A DNA stretch of 64,000 nucleotides from Triangularia verruculosa (lineage: Eukaryota > Ascomycota > Sordariomycetes > Sordariales > Podosporaceae). Where the stretch lies: contig MU863879.1 in NCBI GenBank assembly GCA_033296885.1, positions 466,288-530,287 of the forward strand, read 5' to 3'. Under the pieces are notes generated by a model. That model was not told where the DNA came from and made no database searches. It was given only the letters and a program-made list of their open reading frames with translations. The position numbers were made by a program, and so were the translations under genes. This document shows positions 36,601 through 47,695 of this stretch, in pieces (the stretch's first letter is position 1; each line of letters begins with the position of its first letter).

Positions 36601-36965
36601 TCCAACGGTTACATAGTAAACTTACGGAGCTTCAAATCATCCTGAAGAGGAACGCCCAGCTGCTTCAATGTCCGAACAACACTCTCGGTTGAGCCGAGGG
36701 GATCTGGCTCGTCTCGCTGTACCAAGTTCGCAACACCACTCCCCGAAGTCTCAGACCCTGGGACGAAGCTACTCCTGGTGCTCACAGCCCTTTCCAATGC
36801 CTGGTATCTCGACTTCCTCCTGTTCGCTTTCTTCTTGACACTTTCATCTTCGGAGGCGTCGCTGTCGCGGTCTTTCTCTGTTGGCCACGAGACCAGCGTT
36901 TCAGGTTTCAGTGACGATATTTGGTAGAAGTCGAGAACGGCGCGCTCTCGCTCGATGTCGGCCAT
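33696..36965 (-). CDS. SEC5: Exocyst complex component Sec5
   Basis: Subunit of the exocyst, which tethers secretory vesicles to the plasma membrane at growing hyphal tips. Three exons: 36965-36626, 36552-34472 and 34415-33696, with introns of 73 and 56 bp; 3,141 nt, 1,046 residues, close to other fungal Sec5. The N-terminal block MADIERERAVLDFYQISSLKP is followed by the Sec5 core, including DILSRSIDQKSASLKVLVESNFERFV. The second junction restores AGDR-NVRMLLTLSNLQALR, a conserved C-terminal region, and KLTDETKTIRDVLSQID follows. The C-terminus (about 40 residues) is basic and low-complexity. It is divergently arranged with IDH2 over a 700-bp shared upstream region. Confidence 0.93.
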
Positions 36966-37664
36966 GGCGCCGGTGCGGTGATAGATTTTGCTCTGTCAAA
37001 GGTTGATATACCAGACACTCTCTTTGATACTAGACATGCGATTTGTCGATCATGCATCGTGGGGGTGCTCCATGGTGTCGTTGTTGTCTCTGTTTCTGGT
37101 GATGCTCCGTGGCTGTCCATGCAAGTCGTTGCAGTTGGCGTTGTGCAGGGGTCTCGGCGGGGTGGCAGGGATTGGAGCTTGGAGCTTGGCACCCCGCGTG
37201 CCGTGTGGAGCGAGAGCATCGGAAACAAAAAGGTCCGGCGGCGTTATCGGGTGAAGAACAGTTGGTGTTCACCGCCCGCGTAGGTTCGAAGAGAAGTGTT
37301 GATTCTGCCCGTTTTATCAGGCGGTGAGTGATTAATTATCGCTATCGGCTACGTAATTGAACAGATTCAGCAGCAAAGCCCCATCAGCTCGGTCTCATTA
37401 TCACTAGCCCTGTCCCTGCAGAGCACTGGCCACCAGCCGTTGCCCGTTACGTCGCTGCCAAAACTTGCATCAGCTGTGGATTCAGTTGGTTGCATTGAGG
37501 TCGGTTTTTATCCTCCTGCTCTTCTAGGAACCCAAACTCTTGCCATTCTTGCTTCCCTAAACTAGACGATTTTTCTCTTGGTCTGCCGCTCTTTCCTTTC
37601 AATTTGTTACCCTGCGATTCTCAAGAGGGCTTCATTACCAACTCCTCAATACCAAACGCCCACA
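36966..37664. other. Divergent promoter region (SEC5 / IDH2)
   Basis: About 700 bp holding both promoters and leaders. Pyrimidine-rich sequence lies just upstream of the IDH2 start. No other gene seen. Confidence 0.6.
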
Positions 37665-39142
37665 ATGTTCGCCCTCCGTGCCATCGCTGTCCCCGCGCAG
37701 CGCCAGGCCTTCCGCGCAGCTCCCCGCGCCGCCGTCACTCTTTCGCTGCAGGTCCGACAAAGACTCCCAACCTTTTACTTCGCCCACCGTCTCGATCACA
37801 CAGCTAACGCCGATTCCTCATACAGAACAAGAGATTATACTCCGAGAAGGTCGCCAAGTACGAAGGAAAGAAGGACGCTCAGGTACGTGTGTTGGTTCGA
37901 GAGGCCGCATGCGATAGCTTGCCGCAGAGGAGCTTGAAAATCACTCAAAGCAAAATCAAACCTTGACGCCTCGTCACCAAAAAAATACATATGGCTGACA
38001 ATACTAGGGCAACTACACAGTCAGCTTGATCGAGGGTGACGGTATTGGCCCCGAGATCGCCGTTGCCGTCAAGGACATCTTTGCCGCCGCCAAGGTACGT
38101 TTTGCGATAGCTTCCGTTCATCCGGTACCATCTCTGGAAGGGATAAGGAACTAAACAAAACGACAGACACCAATTTCCTGGGAACCCATCAATGTCGACC
38201 CAATCCTCAAGGATGGCAAGACTGCCATTCCCGACGATGCCATTGAGAGCATCAAGAGAAACAAGATTGCCCTCAAGGGTCCTCTTGCTGTACGCCCCGC
38301 CCCCACCTCTATCATGTAAGTAGCTGGCGCATTCTAATCTGAACTCGCAGACTCCTATCGGCAAGGGCCACGTCTCTCTTAACCTGACCCTTCGTCGTAC
38401 TTTCAACCTCTTCGCCAACCTCCGTCCCTGCCGGTCGGTTGCTGGCTACAAGACCCCCTACGATGACGTCGATACCGTCCTGATCCGCGAGAATACCGAG
38501 GGCGAGTACTCCGGCATTGAGCACGTTGTGGTGGATGGTGTCGTTCAGAGCATCAAGCTCATCACCCGTGACGCCAGCGAGCGCGTCCTCAGATTCGCTT
38601 TCCAGCATGCCCGCGCCATCGGCCGCAAGAAGGTCCGTGTCGTCCACAAGGCCACCATCATGAAGATGTCCGACGGTCTCTTCCTCCAGTGCGCCCACAA
38701 CATCGCCAAGGAGTTCCCCGATATCGAGTTCGACGCTGAGCTCCTCGACAACACCTGCCTCAAGATGACCACCGACCCTATTCCTTACAACGACAAGGTC
38801 CTCGTCATGCCTAACCTCTACGGTGACATTCTCTCCGACATGTGCGCCGGTCTCATTGGTGGTCTCGGTCTCACCCCCTCTGGCAACATTGGTGATGAGT
38901 GCTCCATCTTCGAGGCCGTCCACGGCTCCGCCCCTGATATCGCCGGCAAGAACCTTGCCAACCCTACCGCTCTTCTCCTCAGCTCCATGATGATGTTGAG
39001 ACACATGAGCCTGAACGAGTATGCCGACCGCATTGAGAAGGCCGCTTTCGCCACCCTTGCTGAGGGTAAGGCTCTCACCGGTGATCTTGGTGGCAAGGCC
39101 ACCACCAGGCAGTTCACCGATGCTATCATTGAGAAGCTTTAA
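37665..39142 (+). CDS. IDH2: NAD-dependent isocitrate dehydrogenase, catalytic subunit (IDH2), mitochondrial
   Basis: Oxidatively decarboxylates isocitrate to 2-oxoglutarate in the TCA cycle as part of a heteromeric IDH1/IDH2 enzyme. Five exons: 37665-37751, 37826-37882, 38008-38094, 38167-38289 and 38351-39142 (introns 74, 125, 72 and 61 bp); 1,146 nt, 381 residues. The N-terminus is Arg/Ala-rich and lacks acidic residues: a mitochondrial presequence. Core motifs are VSLIEGDGIGPEIA, NLTLRRTFNLFANLRPCRS (substrate-binding arginines), VLIRENTEGEYSG, the metal and catalytic block NLYGDILSDMCAGLIGGLG, and EAVHGSAPDIAGKN. All exons end in codon phase 0. Codon use is strongly C-ending, as expected of a highly expressed gene. 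Intron 1 has a weak donor (CAG followed by GTCCGA), the least certain part of the model. Confidence 0.94.
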
Positions 39143-42100
39143 AGAGATACCACATATTGTTTATAGACTGTACTTGTACGGCAAAGCCGGACTTTTTCGA
39201 TAGTGATGGTTTGGGCGCCGCTCCATAAATAACGATGACGATTGTAATGATCCCAACTCTTGGTTCCTAGGCTGTTTTTCAGGTGCTGTGGTGTGTATAT
39301 TAGTGCTGGTGTAAAGTGAAAATGAATAGACGGGCATGCTGAAGGAGTATCATAGCTAGGGTGACAAGTCCATGAGAGGTAGACGTACCTTGCTGTGTGT
39401 GTCCCTATTACCCCTTTTCAACCCTGTTATTTTAAGACGCTAGGTCACCTGGTCAACAGCAGCACAGGACACCACACCAAGCAAGCATAATTCGTGTGTG
39501 CTGCTCGAACGTTATACCAGAACATGATGACCTGGCCATGATGGTGCCCGTCGCAAGATCATAAGAGCATTCACTCACGATGGATGCTCTTAGGTGGGTA
39601 AGGGTTCTCATTTTTATATGAGCTTACCACGAAGGGGTAATCTCACTGATGAATCAAAAGGGTGTCATATAAAGTTGAGGGGAATGCAATTTGGGCTAAG
39701 TAGTAGCTAGCTCGAGGATGGCAAGAGGGCGATATGGATTGGGTAAGGTCAAGTCGGTAGGTATCTATGGAGAGAAGGCTGACGTGAAAGACTGACGTGT
39801 TTTATGGGGTAGGTGATCAATCGAAAAGTGACCAAACTTGGCGGTTGTTCTGGGGCTATTATGTAGAGGCTCACTGATGGGGTGTGGATGAAGCGAGATG
39901 TAATGTTTCGTTCTATCGTTGTTGCTAATTTTACATGAGGGCCACTCGGCATAGGTACCCACCGGAGCCGGTTCTCGAGCGTCAATGTGCCAAGGTTATG
40001 ATGGGAAGGAATATTGTTTAGCAGTTCATGGGGATCTCATTGGTCGTCTGAAGCTTGCTGTTTTCTTTTTCAAAGTTAGGATTATATGACTGGCTAGGTA
40101 CGACTGTAGTTTTGCCGAGGGTTGGGATGGTGGTTCGGTTTGTTTGAGCCGAGAGTACTGTCAGCTTTGATGTGCTCCGAGGGCTGCCGGTTATGGTGGC
40201 TCGTTGGGACTGATAGAGGGTATCTCACATTGATCTAAAAAGAACACAGCTTTCTGTCTGTTATCTTTGTTTGTCATGTATGGGACTTTGATGTGATGGA
40301 GTTGACCCCATCTCCTCAGTGGCATTGACACAGTAGTTTGCGATGCTTTTCTCTGTGTTAGCCAGTCAATTTGGTGGGTCCGGAGAAGGTGTGTTGATCA
40401 CTGCCTATTGTGCACGACCATGTGCTGTGAGCTATTAGGCAACCTTGTATAGAGGGCGCACCCAACTCTTGTAAACGTGGGGTATGCAGAAGATTGTCAA
40501 GTTCCAGGTGTTGTTGACCGGTCTTGTGGTTTAGCTCTACCTGTCGATTCTAAACTCGGAAATTATCCCCTTAGAGCTGGCCTGCACATCTTAGAAAGTT
40601 GGAGGACCAACATAATGTGGCTTACAGCACCAATCCTCTATGCCGACCCATGCATAAAGTTGCTGCATGTAAACCCCAAGTGGGAGATGTCTGCCACACC
40701 ACACCACCCTTCCCCTCTCTCTGGGTCAGGACTCAACCCAACGCGCAGTACTTCTCAATAACTACGAACCACTCACGTAACAGAAACTCGCGATAGCAGA
40801 AGGACCTCAGGCTAGCAGATGCTGAGCGACCACCCTGACCAACAATCAACTAATGTTTCTGCAAAGCAAGGAGGGTAGTAGATAATGTGACAAGAGTGTT
40901 GCACGGCATATGTAGCATCCGGCTGGGCAGGGACCTTGGGTCAGCTACCTACCTACGTTGCGGATTTGCTCCGTCATGGGGGTGGTGGTGTGGCACGGAC
41001 TTCGTCATTGACAGCGGCTTGTGGAAAGGGTCTAGATTGGTGGTTGGATTGTCACGTCAAACATCTACCTGCAATCACTGAAAACTGGCTTGCCTATTGG
41101 TATCCTCTCGCGAGGCAGGTGCTTTTTCTGGTTCTTCAAAGAGGTTCGACGGAACCACCGGCTTGGCCAGGGTTGTACGATCCGCCTCGTGCAAGAAACC
41201 ACCTATTCTTGAGTAACGTTTGAGGTTTAACAGAACCTTGGCGGTTCTTGAGATGTCAAAACAGAGGCTTTCGATTCTTCTTTAGTGTCTCAGGTACATC
41301 TCGTGTTGATACCAAGAGGCAAAGACAGAGGTATGCCTCCTGACTAGGAAGGCATACACGCTGGCTGAGGCCCTTCCTCTGTGTAGAGGGACAGCTTTAT
41401 TCATGATGAGGCGCCAAGGTGCATATTCGGATAGCGGCACCATCGTTCATAGGGCCTACAGTGGGCGTGTGACCCAGCTCTGGCACGATGATATGGGAGT
41501 TGTCCGGGCGAGTCTGGGGTCGGAAAGGTAGCCACCCGTTGCTTCGAGTGGAGGGTCGTTTACATGGTCAAGATCCGGCGTGAAGTACCTCATGCATTGA
41601 CGGCGGGAGTAAAAATCTCAGTGATCCCGGCGAATCCAAAGCATCGGTAAACACTCTGACTTGAGGGCGAGCACGAACAGATGGACAAGGCGCGAATGCC
41701 GTTGATGGGCCCGTCGCTCTGGACCACTAGTTCGAGCACGCGGACTTGAAGCTAATTCAAGGATGATAGTATCTCCATTGCGGATCGGTACGGGTGGCGG
41801 AGACCATGTCCCTGAGAGCGAGCGATCCCTGACGGTGGTGTTTCCTGTAGCTTAATAGCGCTGCTGCAACAGGACAGAAAGAGAAACCGGCCGCAAAATA
41901 GGAGAAGCTGACCTGTTCTCTTAAGACACGGGATTGGCTGTCTGTCTCGTCATGGTCCCGGCCATAGTAGCATGTCGAGAAGCAGGCTCCCGAGACTTGT
42001 TACCCTTCCAAAAAGTCTAGAAGAAAGCTAGGATTTCATCACAGGAAACGGACCTCGGGTGTCCGTGCTTTTCGCGCGCTCGGCTTTATTACTCGACATT

Positions 42101-44414
42101 TGATAACAGGTACATCCAGTATAGGGCGAGTGCCGTGAATCGGGAGGCGTGAGGCTCCAAATGGTAGGGTGTGCCAAGCATTGGCTAGAAAAATCATGGA
42201 ACAGTTGATATTCCCTCATGGCTCGGCAAGAGAGCACTTACGGAACACTTACACAACCAATTGGACGCTGCAGACATGCGCGCCTATGGCGATGGAAGCC
42301 AAGTCCGGCCGTAGAGATTCCCGCGCCAAGAAGGGGGAGGGTCGGATACACAGATACCATTATCTGTGAGTACTGCCGAGCTTGAAGTCGAGGCGGTAAT
42401 GCGTGTCTGCGGTGATAGTGTTGAGTGAAGCAGTACCCGATATCGATCAAGACGCTGGGACAGGAATGAGGTGTCGTTGAAGCACGAGCGATTTTGAGCT
42501 TGGCAGCCGGCTTGGCTTGCTTGGCAGATGTGGTGTTTACCCCACTTCACCGCCACTCACCAATCCGAGAAATCCACGCGCTTGTGATTGGCCTAACGGC
42601 TGAGCCAAGACCCCGGGAGAGACAAGCCAGGGCCACACGCCCACAGGGTCAAGCACAAGAAATCGCTGCGAAGTTGGCGAAATCGAGCGAGACCTCATCC
42701 GCTGCACGTTATCACGACATCGGTCTGCACAACATCCACTTCATCCGTCTAACATCTGTGTCCAGAGACCTACCCTAAATACTCTTGGCGTATTACATTT
42801 CCAACCTCCCATTCACCTGGACTGACGGCCGTTGTGTGCTCCGAGCCTTCTCGTGGTTGCGGCCGGAGATCCTGAAATTCATCATGTCGAGGTAAACGCC
42901 TCCCCTGCGCTCTCCTTCCAAACTGGTTTACCGGCCGGAAGAATCGTGGGCCACGCCCAATTGCCACTTCCAAGAGCAGCCTCAAGACCACCTACACATG
43001 CTCTTTCTGTCAGTTCCGGCAGGATACTCCGATATAACCTCAGCAGTTGCCAAGGCGCCGAACAAATGAGATTGCTACACGAACGTAAAGCATGCAGCCA
43101 CAAACCTCTGTGGTGTTCTGCCGTGCGGGGCACCACTTGTTGAAAGCCAGCAATCGACGACTCATCAGCTCCCATCTTCCAGAACGATGTGATCGCCCGA
43201 AACAGAAACCCTTGGCACTTCCATCTGTACTTGCGAGCCGCGCATGCTGGCTGGAGAACTTTGGAACTCAAGCTCTACAGCCAAGACGGGAACGGAGATC
43301 ATGGCAGCGTGGCTTATACCAAGCCGGTAACCCTACCGTTGATACCACCACAACACAACCACCGCCCAACGAGCACACGAGTTGGCCATTCCTCCTCCAC
43401 CTGTCATCCTGCACTTACATGACACCCCCCAAGCTTTCCCCCGCACACCTTTACCCTAGCCTGGCCAACAAACGGCTGGATGGATTCCGGTTTCTGGGTC
43501 AGAGATGGTGTGTAGGATGGGGGGAAACAAGCTGCTTGATATCAACCTTCACCGCGACTGGCTAATTGTCCATTCCCCATGTCATAACTTGGGATAATCA
43601 TGTCTTTCTCCTCGGGTTCACGGCATCGTTGCGTTCGCAAAGTCCCAAGTTGCGGGCCCAAAGGTCCGCTTCTCCATGCTCCCATCCCACCCTAAATTAG
43701 TTGCAGGCTCGAAAAAGCGCCGAAATAGGTATCCCATCACGCCTATCCCCCCGTGCCATGTCTGTGGGATGCGAAATGCACGAAGGGCGAACTGGGACAC
43801 TGCTGTCTGCAACGTTCTTCCCATTACAACTGAGAGAAATTAGGGATTCTTCTTCCACCAGCTGAGGGGTCTACACATGTAAGCGAGCCGCTCGTGTAGG
43901 AGTCGGCCTGGTTCGCGGCTTGCGGTTTTTAGTTGATTATCTTACCTACCTGAGTACGTAGGTACGTACCTGAAGCTAAACAAAATGGCTCATGGCTAGG
44001 GCATCTCTTCCTGCGATTTGGGTTCGGTTGTGCGGTCCCCCTATCGGTCCCACACCCCCTTTCCGATGCACACAGCGAGACCCCAGGAAGTGGAAGACCC
44101 GAGTCCCCGAACCCGCGTGTGTGTCTCTCTTCGTGAATATCCCATGCTAACGATATCCGGCAGGAGAACCGGTTATCAAACTACCCACCCCCTTGTCCTG
44201 CGCGCTGGAGGCTCTCGCCCTCACGCCTCGTGCCTGGTCTATATAATTTACGCTTTGCCCCGTCTCCCGTTTTCTTTTCTTTAGCTTCCCTATTTAACAG
44301 CATCTCTACTCTGCTCGCCTTCCTTTCCTCTCTAAGCTGCCCAACTTCATTCTTCACCCTCGTCAACCACTTCCATCAAAGCACCAGCTGCCTATACACA
44401 TCACCATCATCAAG
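39143..44414. other. 5.3 kb gene-poor region
   Basis: No convincing gene. Open frames reach only 157 codons and lack family features or coding-like composition. Sequence is of mixed composition without AT-rich RIP character or clear repeats, so it is not an obvious transposon. Short CTACCTACC/GGTAGGTA-type strings occur near 40,950 and 43,945-43,975. The right end should be the promoter of the small gene at 44,415. Confidence 0.5.
44240..44246 (+). promoter_or_regulatory. TATA box of the 85-residue protein gene
   Basis: TATATAA in a GC-moderate context, about 170 bp before the ATG, followed by a CT-rich leader (about 44,265-44,400) as seen ahead of strongly expressed fungal genes. Confidence 0.5.
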
Positions 44415-44741
44415 ATGTCTTCCTCGCCCACCACAAGCACCCCCAACCTCTCTGCTTCCTCCAGCAGCGTTGACTTCTCCCACTACGACCCAAAAGTCCG
44501 CAACCTCCTCGAGACCGGCAGCGTCAAGTTCCACATCCGCACCGCTGGTGCCAAGTGGGAGTGCACCATTGTCGACAGGAATACTCAGTATGTCTCATAC
44601 CGAGCCTATCTTCTCTTTCCCTTTTGTGATTTTCGCTAATCAGCATCCAATAACAGCGAGAAAAGAAAGGCCATGCGCGGCGACTCGTCATCTTCCATCA
44701 CCACGCTTGACTCTGCTCAAGCGAGCCCTTCTGCCCACTAA
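44415..44741 (+). CDS. Small hypothetical protein, 85 residues
   Basis: Two exons, 44415-44587 and 44657-44741, with a 69-bp intron (GTATGT donor, AATAACAG end); 258 nt, 85 residues. Serine/threonine-rich ends flank a compact core, SHYDPKVRNLLETGSVKFHI followed by RTAGAKWECTIVD and then NTHEKRKAMRGDS. The core reads like a small ordered motif with one Cys and one Trp. C-ending codons, the consensus splice sites and the TATA plus CT-rich leader support a real gene. There is no signal peptide or membrane segment. I do not recognise the family; the shape (small, Ser-rich, strong promoter) resembles stress- or development-induced fungal proteins, but that is only a guess. Confidence 0.75.
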
Positions 44742-45949
44742 TAACCTCACACCCATGACATCTCTCCGAGTGTTGAGGATGGTGGTGGCCGATATCGCTC
44801 AAGCTTGTCTGCCACCTGTGAAAGTCGAAGCTTCTTGCCAAGTTCCCCCACGGTCAGCTGGGTACGATGAGGATTCAACGGCGAGGGCTGGAAGCTAAGG
44901 CTGGAACTAAGGGTTTTGCTCCCCACGATATTTCTCCACGATCCCGGGGTTCGGGGTCCGGAGTCCGGGGATAATTAATTGAACGGATATATCGGGGGTG
45001 GAGTCTCAATCAGTGGCACCCACACACACAACTGTCAGCTGCGCGCAAATGTGGAGTTTCTTTCACGGCAGGCTCGGTGCATCACCATTTTCGGGATTCC
45101 GAGAGATCGCGGGTTTCATTTTATTTGTCAACACATTGTCGGTTTCAGCGGGGACTGGGGAAACGGTGTTCAAGGCGTTTTAATGATGCAATTTTAGTCA
45201 AGTTTGAAAGAAAGCAAGGAAATAGGATGATACCCCGAGCATAAGAAATAAAAACATTACTAAACTTTACCAACACATTACTACCTGTCTACCTTGATGA
45301 CGACTTGCCGTGGAGATGCCGAACAACAGAAGGGCAGATCTTCCAGTACGGAACTTGAAGCACCGTGCGCCTTGGGTAAGGGGTAGGAACCAAGGCCAAA
45401 GCTTCGGGGTTGTTCCTGTGCAACGATTGTATCTCTCTCATACATGCTCAGGCGAACATGTGGCGGACTCTTGTCCGGCGACCGTTGAGCCGACACTGGT
45501 CCCAAAAGAAAATACCTAGGTGCTTAATTCACAAGCGTAAATGCTACCCCTTAATCATCGATAAATCATTGCTATTCCCCTGTTTCTTGGACTCCGTCTG
45601 GCGAGCCAAACAACGGTCACAGGAATTGACAAGTCCACCCATGCCAAAACCTAGAACGGCACGTCGTCAAGATCGGCCCAAGCGAGATAAGGAACGAAGG
45701 CTGGCCAAGACGGGCGTGGCTTCTCTTGGCTTGAAGCTTGTTTGCTTGCTTCCATCTTGGCACCAAATTCTCGCGTGGAATCTCAACACTTGAAGATTGC
45801 CCTACTTACCGAAGTTATCAGCTCGTCGGTCAAAAAGAAAGACTAACAGCCCCTGAAGAAATCCCTGACAGAATAAGGTATCTAGCTGGAATATATCACG
45901 ATAGCTTATAAGCGGCAGCGCTGGGCCAAAGCCGCAACTTTACATTATA
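44742..45949. other. Intergenic, 3' flank of the small gene
   Basis: About 1.2 kb. The beginning is presumably 3' UTR. Short open frames at 45,280-45,800 show no family likeness. AT content rises towards 45,950. Confidence 0.5.
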
Positions 45950-46039
45950 TACTATGCCCAAAGCATTCACTGTCTTGTACACCAGCATTCTTTCAACTTT
46001 ATACATTCTTTCGCTCCCTTATTATCTCGTTTAGCCCTA

Positions 46040-46255
46040 TCTTCTGATTTCTTTAAGTAACTATCATCAAATTAATTAAAATATATAAAGTTCAACTTTA
46101 TTTCCAAGTAAAAAGTCTTTTAACTTCATAAATTTATTATCTTAGCTTTATAAGTCTGTAATCCTAACTTTATTTCTACTTAATCTTAGCTTTATCTCAA
46201 CTTCGTCTTAGCTTTATTTCAACTTCGTTTTAGCCTTATTCAAATATAATCTGAT
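46040..46255. repeat. Degenerate tandem repeat, left flank of island
   Basis: An AT-rich run of imperfect units around TTAGCTTTATTTCAACTTCG, roughly 20-25 bp each, read on the plus strand. The same unit family in the same orientation recurs at 47,696-47,870, so two arrays bracket the duplicated coding fragments. Confidence 0.65.
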
Positions 46256-46285
46256 AGGATATGGGCAGACGGGACAGACCGTGTG

Positions 46286-46304
46286 CGGACCAGACCGCGT
46301 GACC
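46286..46304. repeat. Left arm of a 19-bp inverted repeat
   Basis: CGGACCAGACCGCGTGACC. Its reverse complement recurs with two mismatches at 47,321-47,339, just before the second coding copy. The arms enclose about 1 kb containing the first copy. Confidence 0.6.
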
Positions 46305-46567
46305 TTGCCGGCTGATACTCTCTCTTTCCATTCCCTGTACTTAGCTTTTCCTCTTCTTCATCTTCAATCAGCTGCGAACTCTATAATTCCTCAACAAAAC
46401 GAACAACAGTTCGTCCACAGGCAGCCACATCCCCAACGAACGACCAGTTCGTCATCACCCTGACGTCACGTCAGACCATTTCCCCAAGTGCATCAGTTGT
46501 CAAGGAAGGAAACGATGTCACCGTCAGACCTATCAAGCCTTCTCTATGCAGCAACCAAGGGATATCA

Positions 46568-46810
46568 ATGTTTGCGCTGCCTGTCTTCAGACTGGACATG
46601 AACAAGATTCCGAAAAGAGCCACTTTTCTTCTGGGGCAATGGATGTCTGCTCACCCCCATGTGCTCCTTTATATGGAGGTCGGCTTGATGAAGGTCATGC
46701 AATGGATATACATTGCCCAGCACACCAATAAGAGGAAGGAAACAGGATTCAAGCAAAATATACCACCCGGGCACGACCTACAGAAACAAATGGTATTGAT
46801 AGGGGGGTAG
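46568..46810 (+). pseudogene. Unrecognised coding fragment, copy 1 of a diverged duplicate pair
   Basis: An 80-codon frame from ATG to TAG. Its first about 45 codons (ALPVFRLDMNKIPKRATFLL and onward, through LLYMEVGLMKVMQWIYIA) align without gaps to copy 2 at 47,367, with about half the residues identical and most others conservative. Nucleotides differ more than residues, which marks this frame as the real one. A different frame just upstream contains CISCQGRKRCH and overlaps copy 1 with CAACLQTGH; the second half is not kept in copy 2, so I do not rely on it. The family is unknown to me. The fragment is probably one exon or a broken copy of a longer gene. Confidence 0.5.
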
Positions 46811-47320
46811 ATAAATTGATGCTTGTAGAAAGAAGGTATATTGTACAACAGGCCCAATTTAAACAGGGTGTGCCAAGCCAGAGTCCCCACACTAAGGCAA
46901 GTCCATTGCCAACCACATTGTGGAGGAAGATCTGGTCCCATCGTCCCCTGACAGAATTCTGATCGAGGAGTTTGTGCAATGGGGGAAGGTCAAAAAGGAT
47001 GGGAAGATGACACCATCTCGATGCTGGAAACCAATTTGGGAGATGGTAATCAGGTGATGGTGTGTCTTTATATGGTGATGGGCATCTCCAAACGTGTCCC
47101 ATACACAAAGAATAGGATGAGGAGTCAGCAAAGTGCTGAATCAGCTTTCGCTGACAGCAATGATATCAGGTACCAAAGAGCCAAAACCACAGACGAAACA
47201 GAAAGGTGGTTGATGATCGATGGTGTAGACATGTCTGCGTCAACCACCCTTGACCCAGACAACACACCTCGGACCAAAGAACAACAAGCCGATCTGAAGA
47301 GAGAGTATATCAGCCTACAA

Positions 47321-47339
47321 GGTCACGCGGTCCGGTCCC
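47321..47339. repeat. Right arm of a 19-bp inverted repeat
   Basis: GGTCACGCGGTCCGGTCCC, reverse complement of 46,286-46,304 with two mismatches. It lies about 30 bp before copy 2. Confidence 0.6.
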
Positions 47340-47366
47340 CACGCGGTCTAGATATACACATTCTCA

Positions 47367-47657
47367 CTGCCGGTGTTCAAAATTGACATTGAACAGATCC
47401 CCAGACGGGCAACGGATTTGGTGGAACAGTGGCAGGTGTCAAACCCGGATATCCTACTCTATGTAGAAGTCGCCCTGATGAAGACTCTTCAATACATCTG
47501 GATCATTTAGTATTCGGATCGTAGATGGGAGCTAGGGTGTTCGATCGAGGTTCCTAAAGCCACCCTTCATGCGATGTTGTGCACCGCCCACGAATATGAG
47601 GTGTATCACCAACACGAGGATCAGACAGACGTTCGTGAACTTCTCTCAGATATGTGA
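47367..47657 (+). pseudogene. Unrecognised coding fragment, copy 2, with one in-frame TAG
   Basis: Frame of 97 codons ending in TGA at 47,655, interrupted by one TAG at 47,508. The part before the TAG (LPVFKIDIEQIPRRATDLVE, then LLYVEVALMKTLQYIWII) matches copy 1. After the TAG the frame stays open and keeps aligning (YSDRRWELGCSIEVP against HTNKRKETGFKQNIP), so the TAG is a recent lesion or is read through. Copy 1 has CAG (Gln) at the matching codon, suggesting a CAG-to-TAG change. No upstream start is visible. Confidence 0.5.
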
Positions 47658-47695
47658 TGTTGATGCCAGGTGGTCTGTTTGCCCATATCCTGTCA

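Noticed and set aside
42494..43565. Cluster of 90-157 codon frames in the gene desert
   Set aside because: No domain likeness and no consistent splice structure; frames overlap on both strands as expected by chance in GC-moderate DNA.
46480..46640. Zinc-finger-like frame with CISC, CH and CAAC
   Set aside because: It overlaps copy 1 in a different frame and its overlapping part is not conserved in copy 2, which closes that frame with stops; probably chance.
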